The notes under the pieces: generated by a model | Databases searched by the model: none | What the model was told of the DNA's origin: nothing | The model's input: only the letters and a program-made list of their open reading frames with translations | DNA from: Lactuca virosa | Lineage: Eukaryota > Streptophyta > Magnoliopsida > Asterales > Asteraceae | Direction: 5' to 3' | NCBI GenBank assembly: GCA_928212115.1 | Contig: CAKMRJ010005523.1 | Coordinates: forward strand, 108,139,595 to 108,203,594 | Length of the DNA: 64,000 nucleotides | Position numbers and translations under genes: made by a program | In this document: in pieces, positions 10,226 to 20,930 of the stretch | Numbering within the stretch: position 1 is the first letter of the stretch | Layout: the number at the start of each line of letters is the position of its first letter

Positions 10226-12330
10226 TAGTAGTCCACCCGCACAATGCAGCGGCGGAAAACTGTTTTTTCGGCGATTAGCTTTCATCGATAATTAGTTTCT
10301 TTTGGTAGATGTTTTTGGAAATTGTTTTTTTCTCTATTACTTTACTTTCAACAAGAAGCGGATAATTTCTTTTCTGCAAAACATAACTTAGTTTGAAGCA
10401 TATGTGAGCATAATAAACCAAACACCACGCCATATCTGAATTAAACAAATCATTTTTAAAATAATTTATGTAGTTTCAAATTATTCTTATCGGTTATATA
10501 TGATTTTGTTTTCGTATATACAAAATTAACAGAACTATTACATTTAATTAAGATTATATAATTTACAAATATGTATGTTTGAAACATGGCGACGCTAAAT
10601 TCAGGGTATAGTGAACATTAAGTGCGATAATATCAATTTATAGTGATATTGTATGTAAAAGTTTATTCAAAGTTATATGATATTTATTATTGATTTCCTT
10701 TGAATTCAATACAATTTTAAGAGTCTTAAACTTACTATTACAAAATTTAATATATAAATCATTCATACGATATCTAAAACTTTTAACCATTCAATAAATA
10801 GATGAATTTTGGATGAGTTTCAAACACTAATCAAAAGATTGGAACTTATGTAGTTAACATGATATGAACGTTGATATTGAATACTTGTGTAATTAATAGG
10901 ATATGAACATTGAAAAACAAATCAAAATTAGACTTTTTTGAGCATTGCTAAAAAAAGTGTACAAAATGAAAGAGGTACTTTGTATATGCATCAAAAAAGA
11001 TGACAATGTCCAACACTACAGTCTGCTCTACAAACTAAGCTAAGGTCGGTTTGATGGCATTAACTCAAAATTATAAGCCAGCTCTATTACTCCTATCTTC
11101 TTAATTTTGTTAATCCCTCTTACAGACCACAACCTGCACAATAACAAAACTGAAATAGTTAGCAATAGTTACATAAATACATTTATGTGTTTTTTCAACT
11201 AAATGCATGTTCAACACCAAATCCACTCTATAGGGAATTGGGTAATTTCTCCCTCAAGCAACTAATGTCTACCATACTTCAAAACATGGTTGCTATACTT
11301 GGTTCTACACATAATAACACCAACCGTGAACTTTTGTAAAAAGAAAATTAGTGTGAAAGAAAACACAAGTAGATTAAATTTAACTTTGACTATGTGGTTA
11401 AAATATCCATCTCGTTTAAAAACATGAAAAAAATAATAATCCATTTCACGATTATAGCTTGTTGCAACCAGGAAACAACTTATTTTAGCATAAATGCGTA
11501 AAACAAAATTCTAGTATGGCTTTAATGATATATAAGAATAAATGATGATTTTTTCAATATAAAATTGTGACTTTATGTTGCAATCTTTGAGCTCCGGTAT
11601 CCAAATACAGTAGGAAGGTAACGACAAATGATGTTAAAATGGTTTTAAATTTGGATTAAACATTGTAAACATCAAAATGAATTGCAACCACCTATATAAT
11701 TTAGACTAAGAAGTTACAACTCTTGATTAAAACAAATAAGCAAAATTTATAAAATTGATAAACCTTTCAACAGGTACATAAAGCTCTTCCGACCTACACG
11801 TCCAATTAGAAAAACACAATAAGATAATAACAGCGAATGCAAATAAGAAAAGGTTAAACAAAAACCAAAAAAGTATTGATTATCCAAGAAAATATGCAGC
11901 CTAATAACAACCATATTGACTTGATAGGTATAAAATCGAGGGAAAAGGGTTTACTTGCAATGTTATGGAAATATTATGAACCAAAAGGTTGCCAAGAATC
12001 TACTCAATATGCCTCCATCGCTCACCACCATATCCTCTTCTGGGAGGGCTTCTTGGTCGACCTCCATGTCCTCTCAGTGGAGCATTGGGGTATGGTTGAC
12101 TATACATGTGCATGGTTCAATCTAGTAGGAGAACTGGTGGAATGAAACTCATGAAGAATAGAGATGTGATTAACCATTTCTTGCTATAATTAACATATCA
12201 GATAGAAGCAACTGATGACATTAGATTATGTGGTTACATTACAACTTAATGGAAGAAAATTAACCAAATCTTGCTATAATTTACCTAAATCACTTTTCTA
12301 TACCACAAGTGATGACTGTATTAGGATCTG
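10225..12330. other. AT-rich region without a clear gene
   Basis: No long frame matches a known family. The start (tactagtagtccacccgc) resembles motifs seen at ends of some plant repeats, but no partner end was found. The plus-strand frame at 11876-12145 appears to be the shadow of a short minus-strand exon-like frame described separately. Confidence 0.4.
12000..12099 (-). pseudogene. Possible last exon of an RGG/SR-type protein
   Basis: On the minus strand a TATAG acceptor-like site at 12104-12100 is followed by a frame that includes RGHGGRPRSPPRRGYGG and ends in TAG at 12002-12000. Arg, Gly, Ser and Pro bias of this kind is typical of RNA-binding proteins, and the surrounding AT-rich DNA could be intron and 3' UTR. 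No upstream exon was found, so it may be a gene fragment or chance. Confidence 0.25.
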
Positions 12331-12374
12331 TGTTGGAACCTGAAAGTGAACCTCCAGCAATCCTAAGTACATAT

Positions 12375-12543
12375 TCCGAAGTGTGTTGGTTCCGAAAGGA
12401 AATGTGATCCGGAACCTGTCCGGAGCTGGAGAAAAGAAGAGTGAAGTATTTTGAGGAGGAACACATTCCGGAGCTAATCCTGAAGTCCGGAATGTATGTT
12501 GATCCGGATCAAACCTTCATCTCCGGAACAATACTTGTCCGGA
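12375..12543 (+). promoter_or_regulatory. TCCGGA/TCCGAA array in Copia-2 LTR
   Basis: Nine copies start at 12375, 12391, 12408, 12419, 12467, 12486, 12503, 12522 and 12538, mostly 16-19 bp apart. TCCGGA is a perfect palindrome. The array lies 170-340 bp upstream of the TATA box. Confidence 0.75.
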
Positions 12544-12710
12544 ATGAAGTCTTTCTGTCTTTAGTGCATTTATTACTTTTGTCTTGTATGTGATGTAACG
12601 TTTCATAGGACTTAGTCTAAAGTTGATTTAGGACAATCAGAATGTCAGACTTGTGTCTTTTGCCCGGTCCTATGTAAACATCTGGGTTAATTCGTTGTAA
12701 CATTCTCTCC

Positions 12711-12720
12711 TATAAATAGG
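12711..12720 (+). promoter_or_regulatory. TATA box of Copia-2 LTR
   Basis: The sequence TATAAATAGG is a canonical plant TATA box in mid-LTR. Confidence 0.7.
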
Positions 12721-13003
12721 AGCTTTCAATACAAGTCAACTACGGATCTTTCACTTACTTTTGGCATTTACTCTTATCACATTAAAACATTCTTCTTGTT
12801 CTTAATTTATTAACTTTACCTTGATCATTATACTTGTTCTCAATTAATGTCTTGATCATTTGTTGAACTGATCATCTAAGACTTGACTGGTCTTTCCAGT
12901 CTAGACTTGAACATCCATTATCAAGCAGACATTGATCTCAAGCATTCACTCAAGGTTTGAGTTTTCAAACCTTGTCCCCGCGCATAGATCTTGTTCTCAC
13001 AAT

Positions 13004-13016
13004 TGGTATCAGAGCT
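13004..13016 (+). promoter_or_regulatory. Copia-2 primer-binding site (tRNA-Met)
   Basis: TGGTATCAGAGCT follows the LTR end after two bases and matches the 3' end of initiator tRNA-Met except at the last position. Confidence 0.92.
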
Positions 13017-13173
13017 CGAGTGGTTGTCCTTTGAATCCATAAGATCATATTATAGTTGGTTTGAATTTACCTTGGTATTTCAACCATTTCTGTGTTAAGG
13101 ATAAAAGTTCTTCTATATACCACTTAAGCTTGAAGATATCTTGACTTTAGTGGCTGCTTCAAATCCTCAGCAG

Positions 13174-14397
13174 ATGATTTCAATGCAAATCGTAAATAGC
13201 GTGGGTGGCCCTACACGTGCCCCATTGCTAGTTGTGGAAAAATATGATCATTGGAAAGTTAGAATGGAAAGGTTTTTACTGGCCAAAGAGAAAGGTGAAC
13301 AAATCTGGAGATCCGTCAAAGAAGGCCCTCATGTTCCTGTAAGAACAGTTGTAAGAGATGCAGCTGCTCAGCTCATGCGAGAGGATGAAGCTCGTCCAGC
13401 CCCTCTAATTGCAGATGATATTGAGAAGCTGCATGCTGATCAAGTTTCCTTCTCAGAAATGGTGTTTGGTGTTCCTCCATCACTCTTTGAGCACATCAAG
13501 CTATGCAAATCAGCCAAAGAAATTTGGGACACTCTTCAGGATCTGATTGAAGGTTTCGAAAATATGAAGGACAAGCACTCCACCTCGGTTGTCAATGACT
13601 TTGACACCTTCACCACTACTCTAGGTGAATCTGTAGCCTCAGCCTCCAACCGATATCGAATCGTTGTCAATAACATGACTGCTCATGGGATTGTTCGAAC
13701 TCCTCTCGAGTACAATCTCAAGTTCATTAACAGCCTTGGTAAAGGATGGGGAAATGTAAAATCCTGTCTTCAAAGCAATGGTTCTTTAAAAAAATTGAAA
13801 CTCTATCAACTTTTTGATGAGCTTCAAGGACATGAATCAAACGTTGCTCAAACCATAAGGGAACTTTCCGGAGGACCACTTGCTCTCGTCAGTTCTTTTG
13901 AATCAACCATTCCGAACTCACCTGCTCCGGAACCTTACAAACCCACTGTTCCATTAACTCAGTCATCCTTAACCTCCTTACCCACACACATCTATCCTGA
14001 CGATGATTCTGAAACCTTGGATTCCGAACTCCGTTTCCAACAAGAATTTGCCTTACTCTCAATGAAATACAAACGACCTTTCAATCCCTCTTACAAGCCA
14101 TACCAAAACAGATTCAGTGCTCCTCACCAAACCCATCCTCAACCATATTCCACTCCGGAACCAAAACAAACCTCTGAAAATCCTCCTGCATACAAGCCTA
14201 ACCTCACTAAACCCAACTCCGCTCCGGAATCTTCTCAAAATTCCAAATAAGACAAACCAAAGATCTTGTGTCATAAATGTGGTCATGCAAACCACTTTGC
14301 CAAAGATTGTATAGCTGATGCTCCACAAAAACCAAAAGTCAAAGATTCAGCTTATTATGTCCGAAGAGCACAAGAAATGGCTGAAAGTGAGAAGACA
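13174..14397 (+). pseudogene. Copia-2 gag, nonsense mutation and truncation
   Basis: The first ATG in the gag frame gives MISMQIVNSVGG; the frame is open further upstream but without ATG. Capsid-type sequence (WRSVKEGPHVPV, then LYQLFDELQGHE) is followed by a Pro-rich linker. A TAA at 14248-14250 interrupts the frame just before the zinc knuckle CHKCGHANHFAKDC, which continues in the same frame. Similarity to gag ends near QEMAESEK, after which unrelated DNA begins. TCCGGA words persist inside the coding part, for example near 13868, 13926, 14154 and 14222. The product cannot be functional as written. Confidence 0.88.
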
Positions 14398-14964
14398 TTT
14401 GTTGAATTGCAGAGATTGTGTGGGGTTCGTCGCAGGAGAAGTAGTGCGAGGTTGAAGATGGCGATATAGACAGTAATGAGTGGCGGTGCGCTTCCGGTGT
14501 AATAATGATGTGCGACAAGGGTGAGTGAGAAATCAATTCGTGTGTGATGCCTGGTGGCGATGGTGGAGCCAACTTAGGGTTAAGGTTTCTTGTAAACAGC
14601 GTGTGACGGTGGCGTTGATGGTGGCAGCAAGATAGACTTAGGGTTTCTTATTTCGACTTAATAGAAACGGGGCGGTAGAGGGGCGTCAGTGTAGGTAACG
14701 ACATCAGGACGGGGTAGGTAGCGACGGCATGAAGAGGCGGAGATTGAAGAGAATAAAGGAGGATGACGGAAGAGATTTGGAAGAAACGGCGGTTGAAGAT
14801 GTCTAGACGATTTTAGGGTTTTCAACTTAAGGAAATCTAAAGCGTAAGTTACAAATGAGACGGAGTGAATATATTTGCATTTCAAGCTTTATAAGATTGT
14901 ACCTAGTGTTATAATAGTTGTACCTCTTAATTTTCAACAAACATGTAATATGCTTTATATAATA

Positions 14965-14965
<1 letters not shown>
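14398..14965. other. Unassigned DNA after Copia-2 break point
   Basis: The first 430 bases are GC-richer than their surroundings and minus-strand frames read Pro/Ser/Arg-rich peptides without recognised domains. The end (gagacggagtgaata, near 14855) resembles the terminus of Stowaway-like MITEs, but no matching left end was seen. No gene is supported. Confidence 0.4.

Positions 14966-15036
<71 letters not shown>
14966..15036. repeat. (TA)n microsatellite
   Basis: About 35 uninterrupted TA units. Confidence 0.97.
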
Positions 15037-15039
<3 letters not shown>

Positions 15040-15247
15040 GCCAAATTTTATAAAACATTATTTTATGCAACATCGTTCATTTCTTGGGAAAAATATTTAT
15101 GGTTAGTTTTTAATTGATTTAATTGAAAAAGTAAAATAAAAACTTTGAAAATTTTTGTAACATCCCGATATTCAGGTACAACTATTTAGCCCTTCTTTTA
15201 TTCAAAGTGTCAAGTTAAGCCCTTAAGAGGAATTGGTAGCAAATGAG

Positions 15248-15350
15248 TATGCTGGGCGTACTCAAGAGTACGCTGCGCGTACTCATGCGCTTATTTTGGA
15301 CGCGGACTCGCCTGAGTACGCTGGGCGTACTCAGGGTTACGCTGGGCGTA
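15248..15350 (+). promoter_or_regulatory. Upstream palindrome cluster (TACGC-N3-GCGTA), two pairs
   Basis: Thirteen-base copies start at 15248, 15269, 15317 and 15338. Spacing within pairs is 21 bp and between pairs 69 bp. The cluster ends 40 bp before the TATA box. The first copy has TATGC in place of TACGC, as expected from deamination at a CG. Confidence 0.85.
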
Positions 15351-15389
15351 ATGTGTCCAGGTGCAAACCCTAATTTCTGACTTGTGCCC

Positions 15390-15396
15390 TATATAT
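15390..15396 (+). promoter_or_regulatory. TATA box of solo LTR
   Basis: TATATAT follows the palindrome cluster and precedes sequence resembling the transcribed leader of related LTRs. Confidence 0.6.
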
Positions 15397-15978
15397 TGGA
15401 TGCTAAGGCTTATTTCTCAGCCTCCATAGCAGTGAGTAAAACCCTAAGAGAGAACTTTTCATCGTTCTTAGTGAGTGTGTGTGATTTTGGAGCTAAAAGT
15501 GCCTTGGTGTGCTAGTGAAGAAGAAGGAGAGGAGTTTGTGGAGACTAGAGTTTGAAGTGCAAGTTTGGATCTGAGATCTACAGAGGAAGGAGCTGCATTT
15601 GGAGGTATAAAGTTCAAAACTTTCCTTTTCATTTGGTTTGTTGCTTCATGGACCATTTTAGGGTTAAAAGTCCCAAAGGTGGAGACTTTATGAGTGTAAT
15701 GTGCTCCATGGACCTAGATCTGTCCCATTTCAGTGGTATTTGTGTTGTAGATCCATAAAGTTCCCATCTTGGTCGTGGATATGAGATCATGCTTGAGTAT
15801 TGGGCTTTCTAGTGTTAGGAAATGGTATATTTTGGGTGTTAGTGACTTGTTTAGCCATGCAAAGGCTTAAAGTCATCGACTTTATGGATTAAGAGGCTTA
15901 AAAATGGTTAGATCTAAAAGTTGGACGTGAGTCTTAACTGTTTAAGACCTCAAGAGCTAAGGGACTAAAACTGGGATT

Positions 15979-16080
15979 TACGCCGGGCGTAATCCCAGTA
16001 CGCGCGGCGTACGGAGAGGCGTTCCCCGATTCTGAGACTGCCGGGTACGCCCAGCGTACACATCTGGTACGCGCAGCGTA
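15979..16080 (+). promoter_or_regulatory. Downstream palindrome cluster (TACGC-N3-GCGTA), two pairs
   Basis: Copies start at 15979, 15999, 16046 and 16068, so spacing is 20 and 22 bp within pairs and 67 bp between pairs. All four are intact palindromes in the outer five bases. The cluster lies about 600 bp downstream of the TATA box, in the presumed transcribed part. Confidence 0.85.
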
Positions 16081-16796
16081 ACCCGGAGGGTTGACTTTTG
16101 GTTGACTTTTAGGGTTTGGTCTATAGTGGGGCCTTTGAGTTATGAGAGGGGTAAAATGGTCTTTTACCCTTCTGAGAGTACTAAGAGGAGGAATATTCTA
16201 GCCTTGAGAGATGTATTGATTGAGAGTATTTATTTTACATGATTAGGCGGAGGCTAGACCTGATTTTACAGAGTTCGAGCTTTACCGAGTTACCCGAGGT
16301 GAGTCTTCTCACTATACTTTACCTAGAGTGGTAATTAGAGCTATGAGACAAAGTATGCTGTATGCTTTTGCATGATGTGATTTCTATGTGTTATATGCTA
16401 TGTATGTTACAGAGTTTTCAGAGTTAGGACCGGAAGGTCCACAGAGTTAGGGCCAGAGGGCCCACAGAGTTATGGGACTGGAGGGTCCCACAGAGACACC
16501 TTGACCAGAGGGTTATCAGAGTTATAGCCTCGAGTGGCTAATATGCGTTGTGTGTGGTATTTTGGGGAAGTCACTAAGCATTTATGCTTACAGTGTTGTG
16601 TTATGTGTCTCAGGTACCAGCGAGGATCGCGGGAAGGCGCCGACTTGATCAGTACACACACGGGGAGATTTTTATTATGATCTTGGGATATGATGTTATG
16701 ATTGACTATGTGATCCAATGGTGTTTTTATAACGATTATGAATGAAAATGTGTTTTATAAAATGTGAAAAATTGTTTTGAAAAATTGGGTGTTACA

Positions 16797-17032
16797 ATTT
16801 TCATTTAAAATCAAAGTTTATTTACATTCATGTTATGTGTTAAATTATTTTATCCCTAATTATAATGTTTAGATATAACTTTACGACAAAAGTTTGTTGT
16901 TTTTTATTAAATATATACGATAATTCTTACCATTTTATTTTCACTTTTATACAATAATGCATACGATCTCAAATTTTAACAATCTTTATACCCACGCGTT
17001 CGTATTTGTTGTGTTATGAACGTCGTAACTTT
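16797..17032. other. AT-rich spacer
   Basis: It holds no gene; its right part (catacgatctc...cgttcgtatttg) is a diverged extra copy of the foldback arm that follows. Confidence 0.4.
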
Positions 17033-17145
17033 TTCATACGATCTTGAATTTTAACGATCTTTATATCCACATGTTCGTATTTGAATCTACTACAACTTTC
17101 GTTTAGCTTACTTCCGTTAAAAGGTAATATATTTTTACTTACGAT

Positions 17146-17196
<51 letters not shown>

Positions 17197-17326
17197 TTTT
17201 TATTAAATTCAAATATGAACGTGTGGATATATTACTTTTTAACTGGAGTAATCTAAATGAAAATTGTAGTAGATTCAAATATGAACGTGTGGATATAAAT
17301 ATTGTTAAAATCTTAGGCCGTATGAA
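17033..17326. repeat. Foldback repeat with TA-rich loop
   Basis: A left arm of about 100 bp (ttcatacgatcttgaat onward) is repeated in inverted orientation at about 17226-17326 with roughly 80% identity by eye. The loop contains a TA microsatellite. The repeated phrase aatatgaacgtgtggatat also occurs twice in direct orientation in the right arm. Confidence 0.8.
17149..17193. repeat. (TA)n microsatellite
   Basis: About 22 TA units in the loop of the foldback repeat. Confidence 0.95.
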
Positions 17327-18525
17327 GAAGTAATGACATTCATAACACAAGACTTGAGCACCAAACAATCGATGCCGCAATGGCCACAAGCACGAATAGT
17401 CATGAACCTCATTAATAATTCTCCTATGTAGGATGTCGTGAGAAAACCTAATGAAACCGTTCATAAGTACTGAACGTGTACAAAAACAAATACTTATTTT
17501 GCAACAAAAAATATTAAGAGACTAAATAAGAAAAAAAATATTAAGGACTAAATGTGTACAAAGTGAAAAATATATTACCCTATAAAGTCATTTTTTCTGG
17601 CTTACATGGAGTAGCTGGTCATAAGAACTGAATGTATACAGTTAAACAAGTTGAAGAGACAAATATAGACGAAAAAACTTACTGACAAAATATATACAAA
17701 TCAAAAAGTATATTATTCTTGTAAGTTATTATCTTTTAATTAATTGTTTTTAAAAGAACTTAAAATGGCAAAAGAAAAAAAAAGAAAAGAAAAATGAGAC
17801 GATGGGGTTTTAAAACCAAAATGACAAACCCAAATAGTAACCCCGTGTGATTTGCAACATCATGAATAATAATTAATATTTTAGTAAACCAAATATTTTC
17901 ACTTTTTAAATTTTTTAGCGCACCAATTAACTCAACCATACGATTCTATGGATTGTAGAGCAACATTTCACTTGGGTGACAAGAGTTCTACTCGTGATCC
18001 CTTCACATGTTCTAAAATTTTCAAATATATGTTTATATTTAAATTCATCTTGATTTTTTTTAAGTCTATCATGTTTTATCTTTTTTTTAATGGTTAACAT
18101 ATGCACCCTCTAAATTATACTTCTAAACTATTCATTTGTTCACGACATTATTTGAACCCCCAATCTTTAGAAAGAGATAAATTTTCAAACACTTTATATC
18201 GTTAGACTAAAAACCATTTGATATGTTTGTATAGTTGGGTTGTAAATACTCAAATTTTTTGTTTTTAAGTTTTATTTGTCCTGTTTGTCACTAAGGTTCT
18301 AGATATTTTAAATTTAACTATGATATTTTCTCTATCAATTGTTTTTAACTTTTGTTTATTTGGTTTTTACTTCTAAGGTTTTAGATATTTTAAGTTTGAC
18401 CTTGATATTTTATCCACCAAGTTTGTAGTCGGAAGTTTGAAACCTAGCACCTTTACTTCTATTAAATTTTTTTTTGCAAGTGGGTCACAGTCATAGTCGG
18501 ATTCAACCTAGAAGTCAAGTAAGAT
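17327..18525. other. AT-rich intergenic DNA with diverged repeats
   Basis: A direct repeat pair (tgtacaaagtgaaaaatatatta near 17555 and tatacaaatcaaaaagtatatta near 17690) brackets a 150-bp block. It is related to the block at 9634-9760. No coding frame is convincing. Confidence 0.45.
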
Positions 18526-18533
18526 GTACTGAT

Positions 18534-19155
18534 TAGGACTGTTCACCATTCGGATAAAACCGAATTATCCAATTGGACAATTTGGATTTGACTACTTGGT
18601 TCGGGTATTCAGATGTTTGGATTGGTTTTCAACAAAACCGAATTATTATTTTGGATTTCGGATTGGTTTTGGTTTATAAAATAAGAACCGAATAGTCCAA
18701 AAAAACCGAATAAACATTTATTATTTATCTATTTATAATATATATATATATATAGTTATTTATTAATTTTGTAATTTATTTTTTTTAATAGGTTCAAAAC
18801 GTTTCACCCGTTAAAAAAACATTAATATGCATTTTCTCTCAAAAGTTTTCTATCTACAAGATATTTAACTATAATATATCTTTGTATTAGTTGTTTATAA
18901 ATTTCAAATCACAACTAAATAATTTGTTTTTGCTTCTTGTGTATGGGTAATATTATATTTATATGTCGTTTTAAAATGTTTCGGTTTTTGAAAACCGAAT
19001 TATAAAAACCGATCCAACCAAAATGTAATTGGATCGGATCGGATCGGATTTGAATTTAGTTTGGACTATTCGGATCAATGTTTTGAAAACCGAAATCAAT
19101 TTGGATTCACTTGATTGGATCGGATCAAACCGATCCATCCAAACGAACACCCCTA
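18534..19155. mobile_element. Non-autonomous hAT element, 622 bp, 8-bp target duplication
   Basis: The element starts TAGGACTGTTC and ends with the complement of TAGGGGTGTTCG, a hAT-type terminus. The eight bases GTACTGAT lie at 18526-18533 and again at 19156-19163, the duplication length known for hAT transposons. Inside are many aaccgaat/ttcggttt and ggatcggatc words and no open frame, so it depends on a transposase supplied elsewhere. Confidence 0.92.
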
Positions 19156-19163
19156 GTACTGAT

Positions 19164-19520
19164 TGTTTACCGTATAAATTAATAAAGTAAACACTAAAAA
19201 GTAGAAGAGTTTTATGCAGAAAAGTCCTATTTATAAATTTTTTGATAAAGTTCTAATTTGTTTTTTTGAACAAAATATCCCAATTAATTAATATTTTGCT
19301 TAAATTAACGAAAAATTCCTTATTTTTATTTTAACAGGAAATGACAGATTATCGTGTAAAATTAAATAATTGAAACTTTTCTGTTGAATTTTCTTTTAGG
19401 ACTTTATCAATTTTTTTTTTTCAAAATAATCAGACTTTTCTGAATAAAACCCAAAGTATAATAACATTAAAACCTTTAACTAAATGTCATTTTACAGTTG
19501 AAATTTACGAGGACACATCG
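19164..19520. other. AT-rich spacer before hAT transposase remnant
   Basis: I see only A/T-rich sequence; it may include the 3' end of the transposase remnant. Confidence 0.4.
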
Positions 19521-20930
19521 CTAAGAAACGGTTGTTTTTATTTGTAACCTTGAAAATCTTTCTCTTTCAACCGTGCAAATTACACAATTATTTAAAAATT
19601 CATTTGAAATCTGATTCCACAAATCCGACTTTACAAACTTCATCGTAATAAAACATAACTTTACGGTTGTGGTTGCAAACGGCAAAACCAATGACAACTT
19701 CACTAACCGATATATCAAAAGAAAGGAACGATGCATCTTGGTTTCCACCATCACTTTAGCAAGGTTGGATATACTTTTTAAAGTAGCAAATATTCCATCT
19801 TGTTGCATATGAGTGCAGTAAACTAAAAGTTCATATGGAATATCCAACCTATATTTATAAGCTAAAATCACGTGAATAGAAATCGACCAACTTCCGTAAT
19901 TTTGATGGGTCAAAGCCACAAAATGAACCGTGTAGATTCAAACCCGTCATACAAATAATCAATTCAACTTTACTTCACTAAAACGATCACCAAACTCTTG
20001 AATTAAAATATTGAAAAACATGTTAAAACAAAAAGCCTCATAATAATGGCGATTAGAGATATTGGTATATTGTCTTCGGATTCTTGGATTAACATAAACT
20101 TCCTCCATGTTCAACATTATTCTCACAAAAAAGGTGATACCCAACATAAGTGCATTAAACCTATCATTTCTCATATTTTTTAACGTTGTAGTAGTTGATT
20201 TCACCACACTTATAACATTCATGATATCTTAATCCTTTCTTTGTAGAGCTTGCGACAATATGTTTGTGATCCCCAAAAATTTTAACATCAACTTTAAAGG
20301 GAACAAAAAATCAAATGATCGAAGATATATTCAAAGGCCACTTGCTTGACGTTGACTAAAACTATTAAGGCCTTCATCTTCAACATATTCAAGCACATCA
20401 ATAACTAATGAAAACAAACCAACCAAACAAGATAGAGTTTTGTAACGAGAATTCCAACGTGTATCTACAGGTCTAGTAAAAGAAAGTTCTTGGTTTAATC
20501 CACTTTTGGTTTCAATTTTACCATGTTCGATGGATTTTTCTAGTTTATCTTTTTGACTTTCGCGTATGATATATGTTCGTTTACAAGAAGAAAAAACAAC
20601 ATTCATTAGGATATCAACCATATCAAAAAAGTCTCCAATGCCGTGATATTTTTTTTGCAACCGCCACAATAACTAGCTGAAGTTGGTGAGCAAAGCAATA
20701 AACATAATGTGCAGAGGTATTTTATCTCATGATTAAAGATTTTAAACCGTTACAGTTCCCATTCATATTGCTTGCTCCATCATAACCTTGACCCTTGATC
20801 TTCGTCAAAATCAATCCTTATTCAAAAATAAAGAGTCAATAGCATATTTTAGAGACACCACATATGTCTTCTTCATATGAACAAGACCAATAAACCTTTC
20901 TTTAATAATCCTACACGTAAGCAATAACGC
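19521..20930 (-). pseudogene. hAT transposase remnant (ZMYM/TTF-type, with dimerisation domain)
   Basis: Three minus-strand frames align in order to the plant hAT-like proteins annotated as TTF-type zinc finger or zinc finger MYM-type. Near 20760-20690 a broken stretch reads GYDGASNMNG-like and a CFAHQL-like motif. 20669-20331 holds the TRWNSRYKTL motif, 20222-19959 the NRHYYE and RFSEV blocks, and 19919-19521 the C-terminal dimerisation part (LAKVMVETK, LVLPFATTTV, ISNEFLNNC). Stops and frameshifts separate the pieces, and the N-terminal BED/TTF finger is absent. The remnant ends at about 20930, where gypsy RNase H begins. It cannot encode an active transposase. Confidence 0.85.

Larger units (their letters stand above)
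12331..13001 (+). repeat. Copia-2 5' LTR (671 bp)
   Basis: It begins TGTTGGAACC and ends GTTCTCACA, two bases before the primer site. It contains the TCCGGA array and a TATAAATAGG box. Confidence 0.85.
12331..14397 (+). mobile_element. Copia-2, truncated copia related to Copia-1
   Basis: A 5' LTR, tRNA-Met primer site and gag are present, then the element stops abruptly inside the region just after the zinc knuckle; pol and the 3' LTR are missing. The gag shares NSVGG, RAP and EGPHVPV blocks with Copia-1. Five bases before the LTR read ATCTG, but without the other end no target duplication can be shown. The break point near 14397 is estimated from loss of gag similarity. Confidence 0.88.
15156..16796 (+). 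mobile_element. Solo gypsy-type LTR with target duplication ATTTT
   Basis: The LTR starts TGTAACATCCC and ends GGGTGTTACA, with inverted ends TGTAACA/TGTTACA. The same five bases, ATTTT, lie at 15151-15155 and at 16797-16801, so a full insertion collapsed to one LTR by unequal recombination. It is 1641 bp and is oriented plus, shown by the TATA box at 15390 and by matching the layout of the Gypsy-1 LTR. It holds two clusters of the TACGC-N3-GCGTA palindrome and a short repeat of ggcc-type hairpins at 16420-16495. Confidence 0.93.

Noticed and set aside
10215..10260. Helitron 5' end (tactagtagtccacccgc)
   Set aside because: No hairpin plus CTRR terminus was found downstream, so the resemblance is too weak.
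14339..14885. Minus-strand Pro/Ser-rich frames
   Set aside because: No family resemblance, no splice-like structure, and they lie at a retrotransposon break point.
18526..19163. LTR or gene with GGATCGGATC repeats
   Set aside because: Clean hAT ends and an 8-bp duplication explain the whole block.
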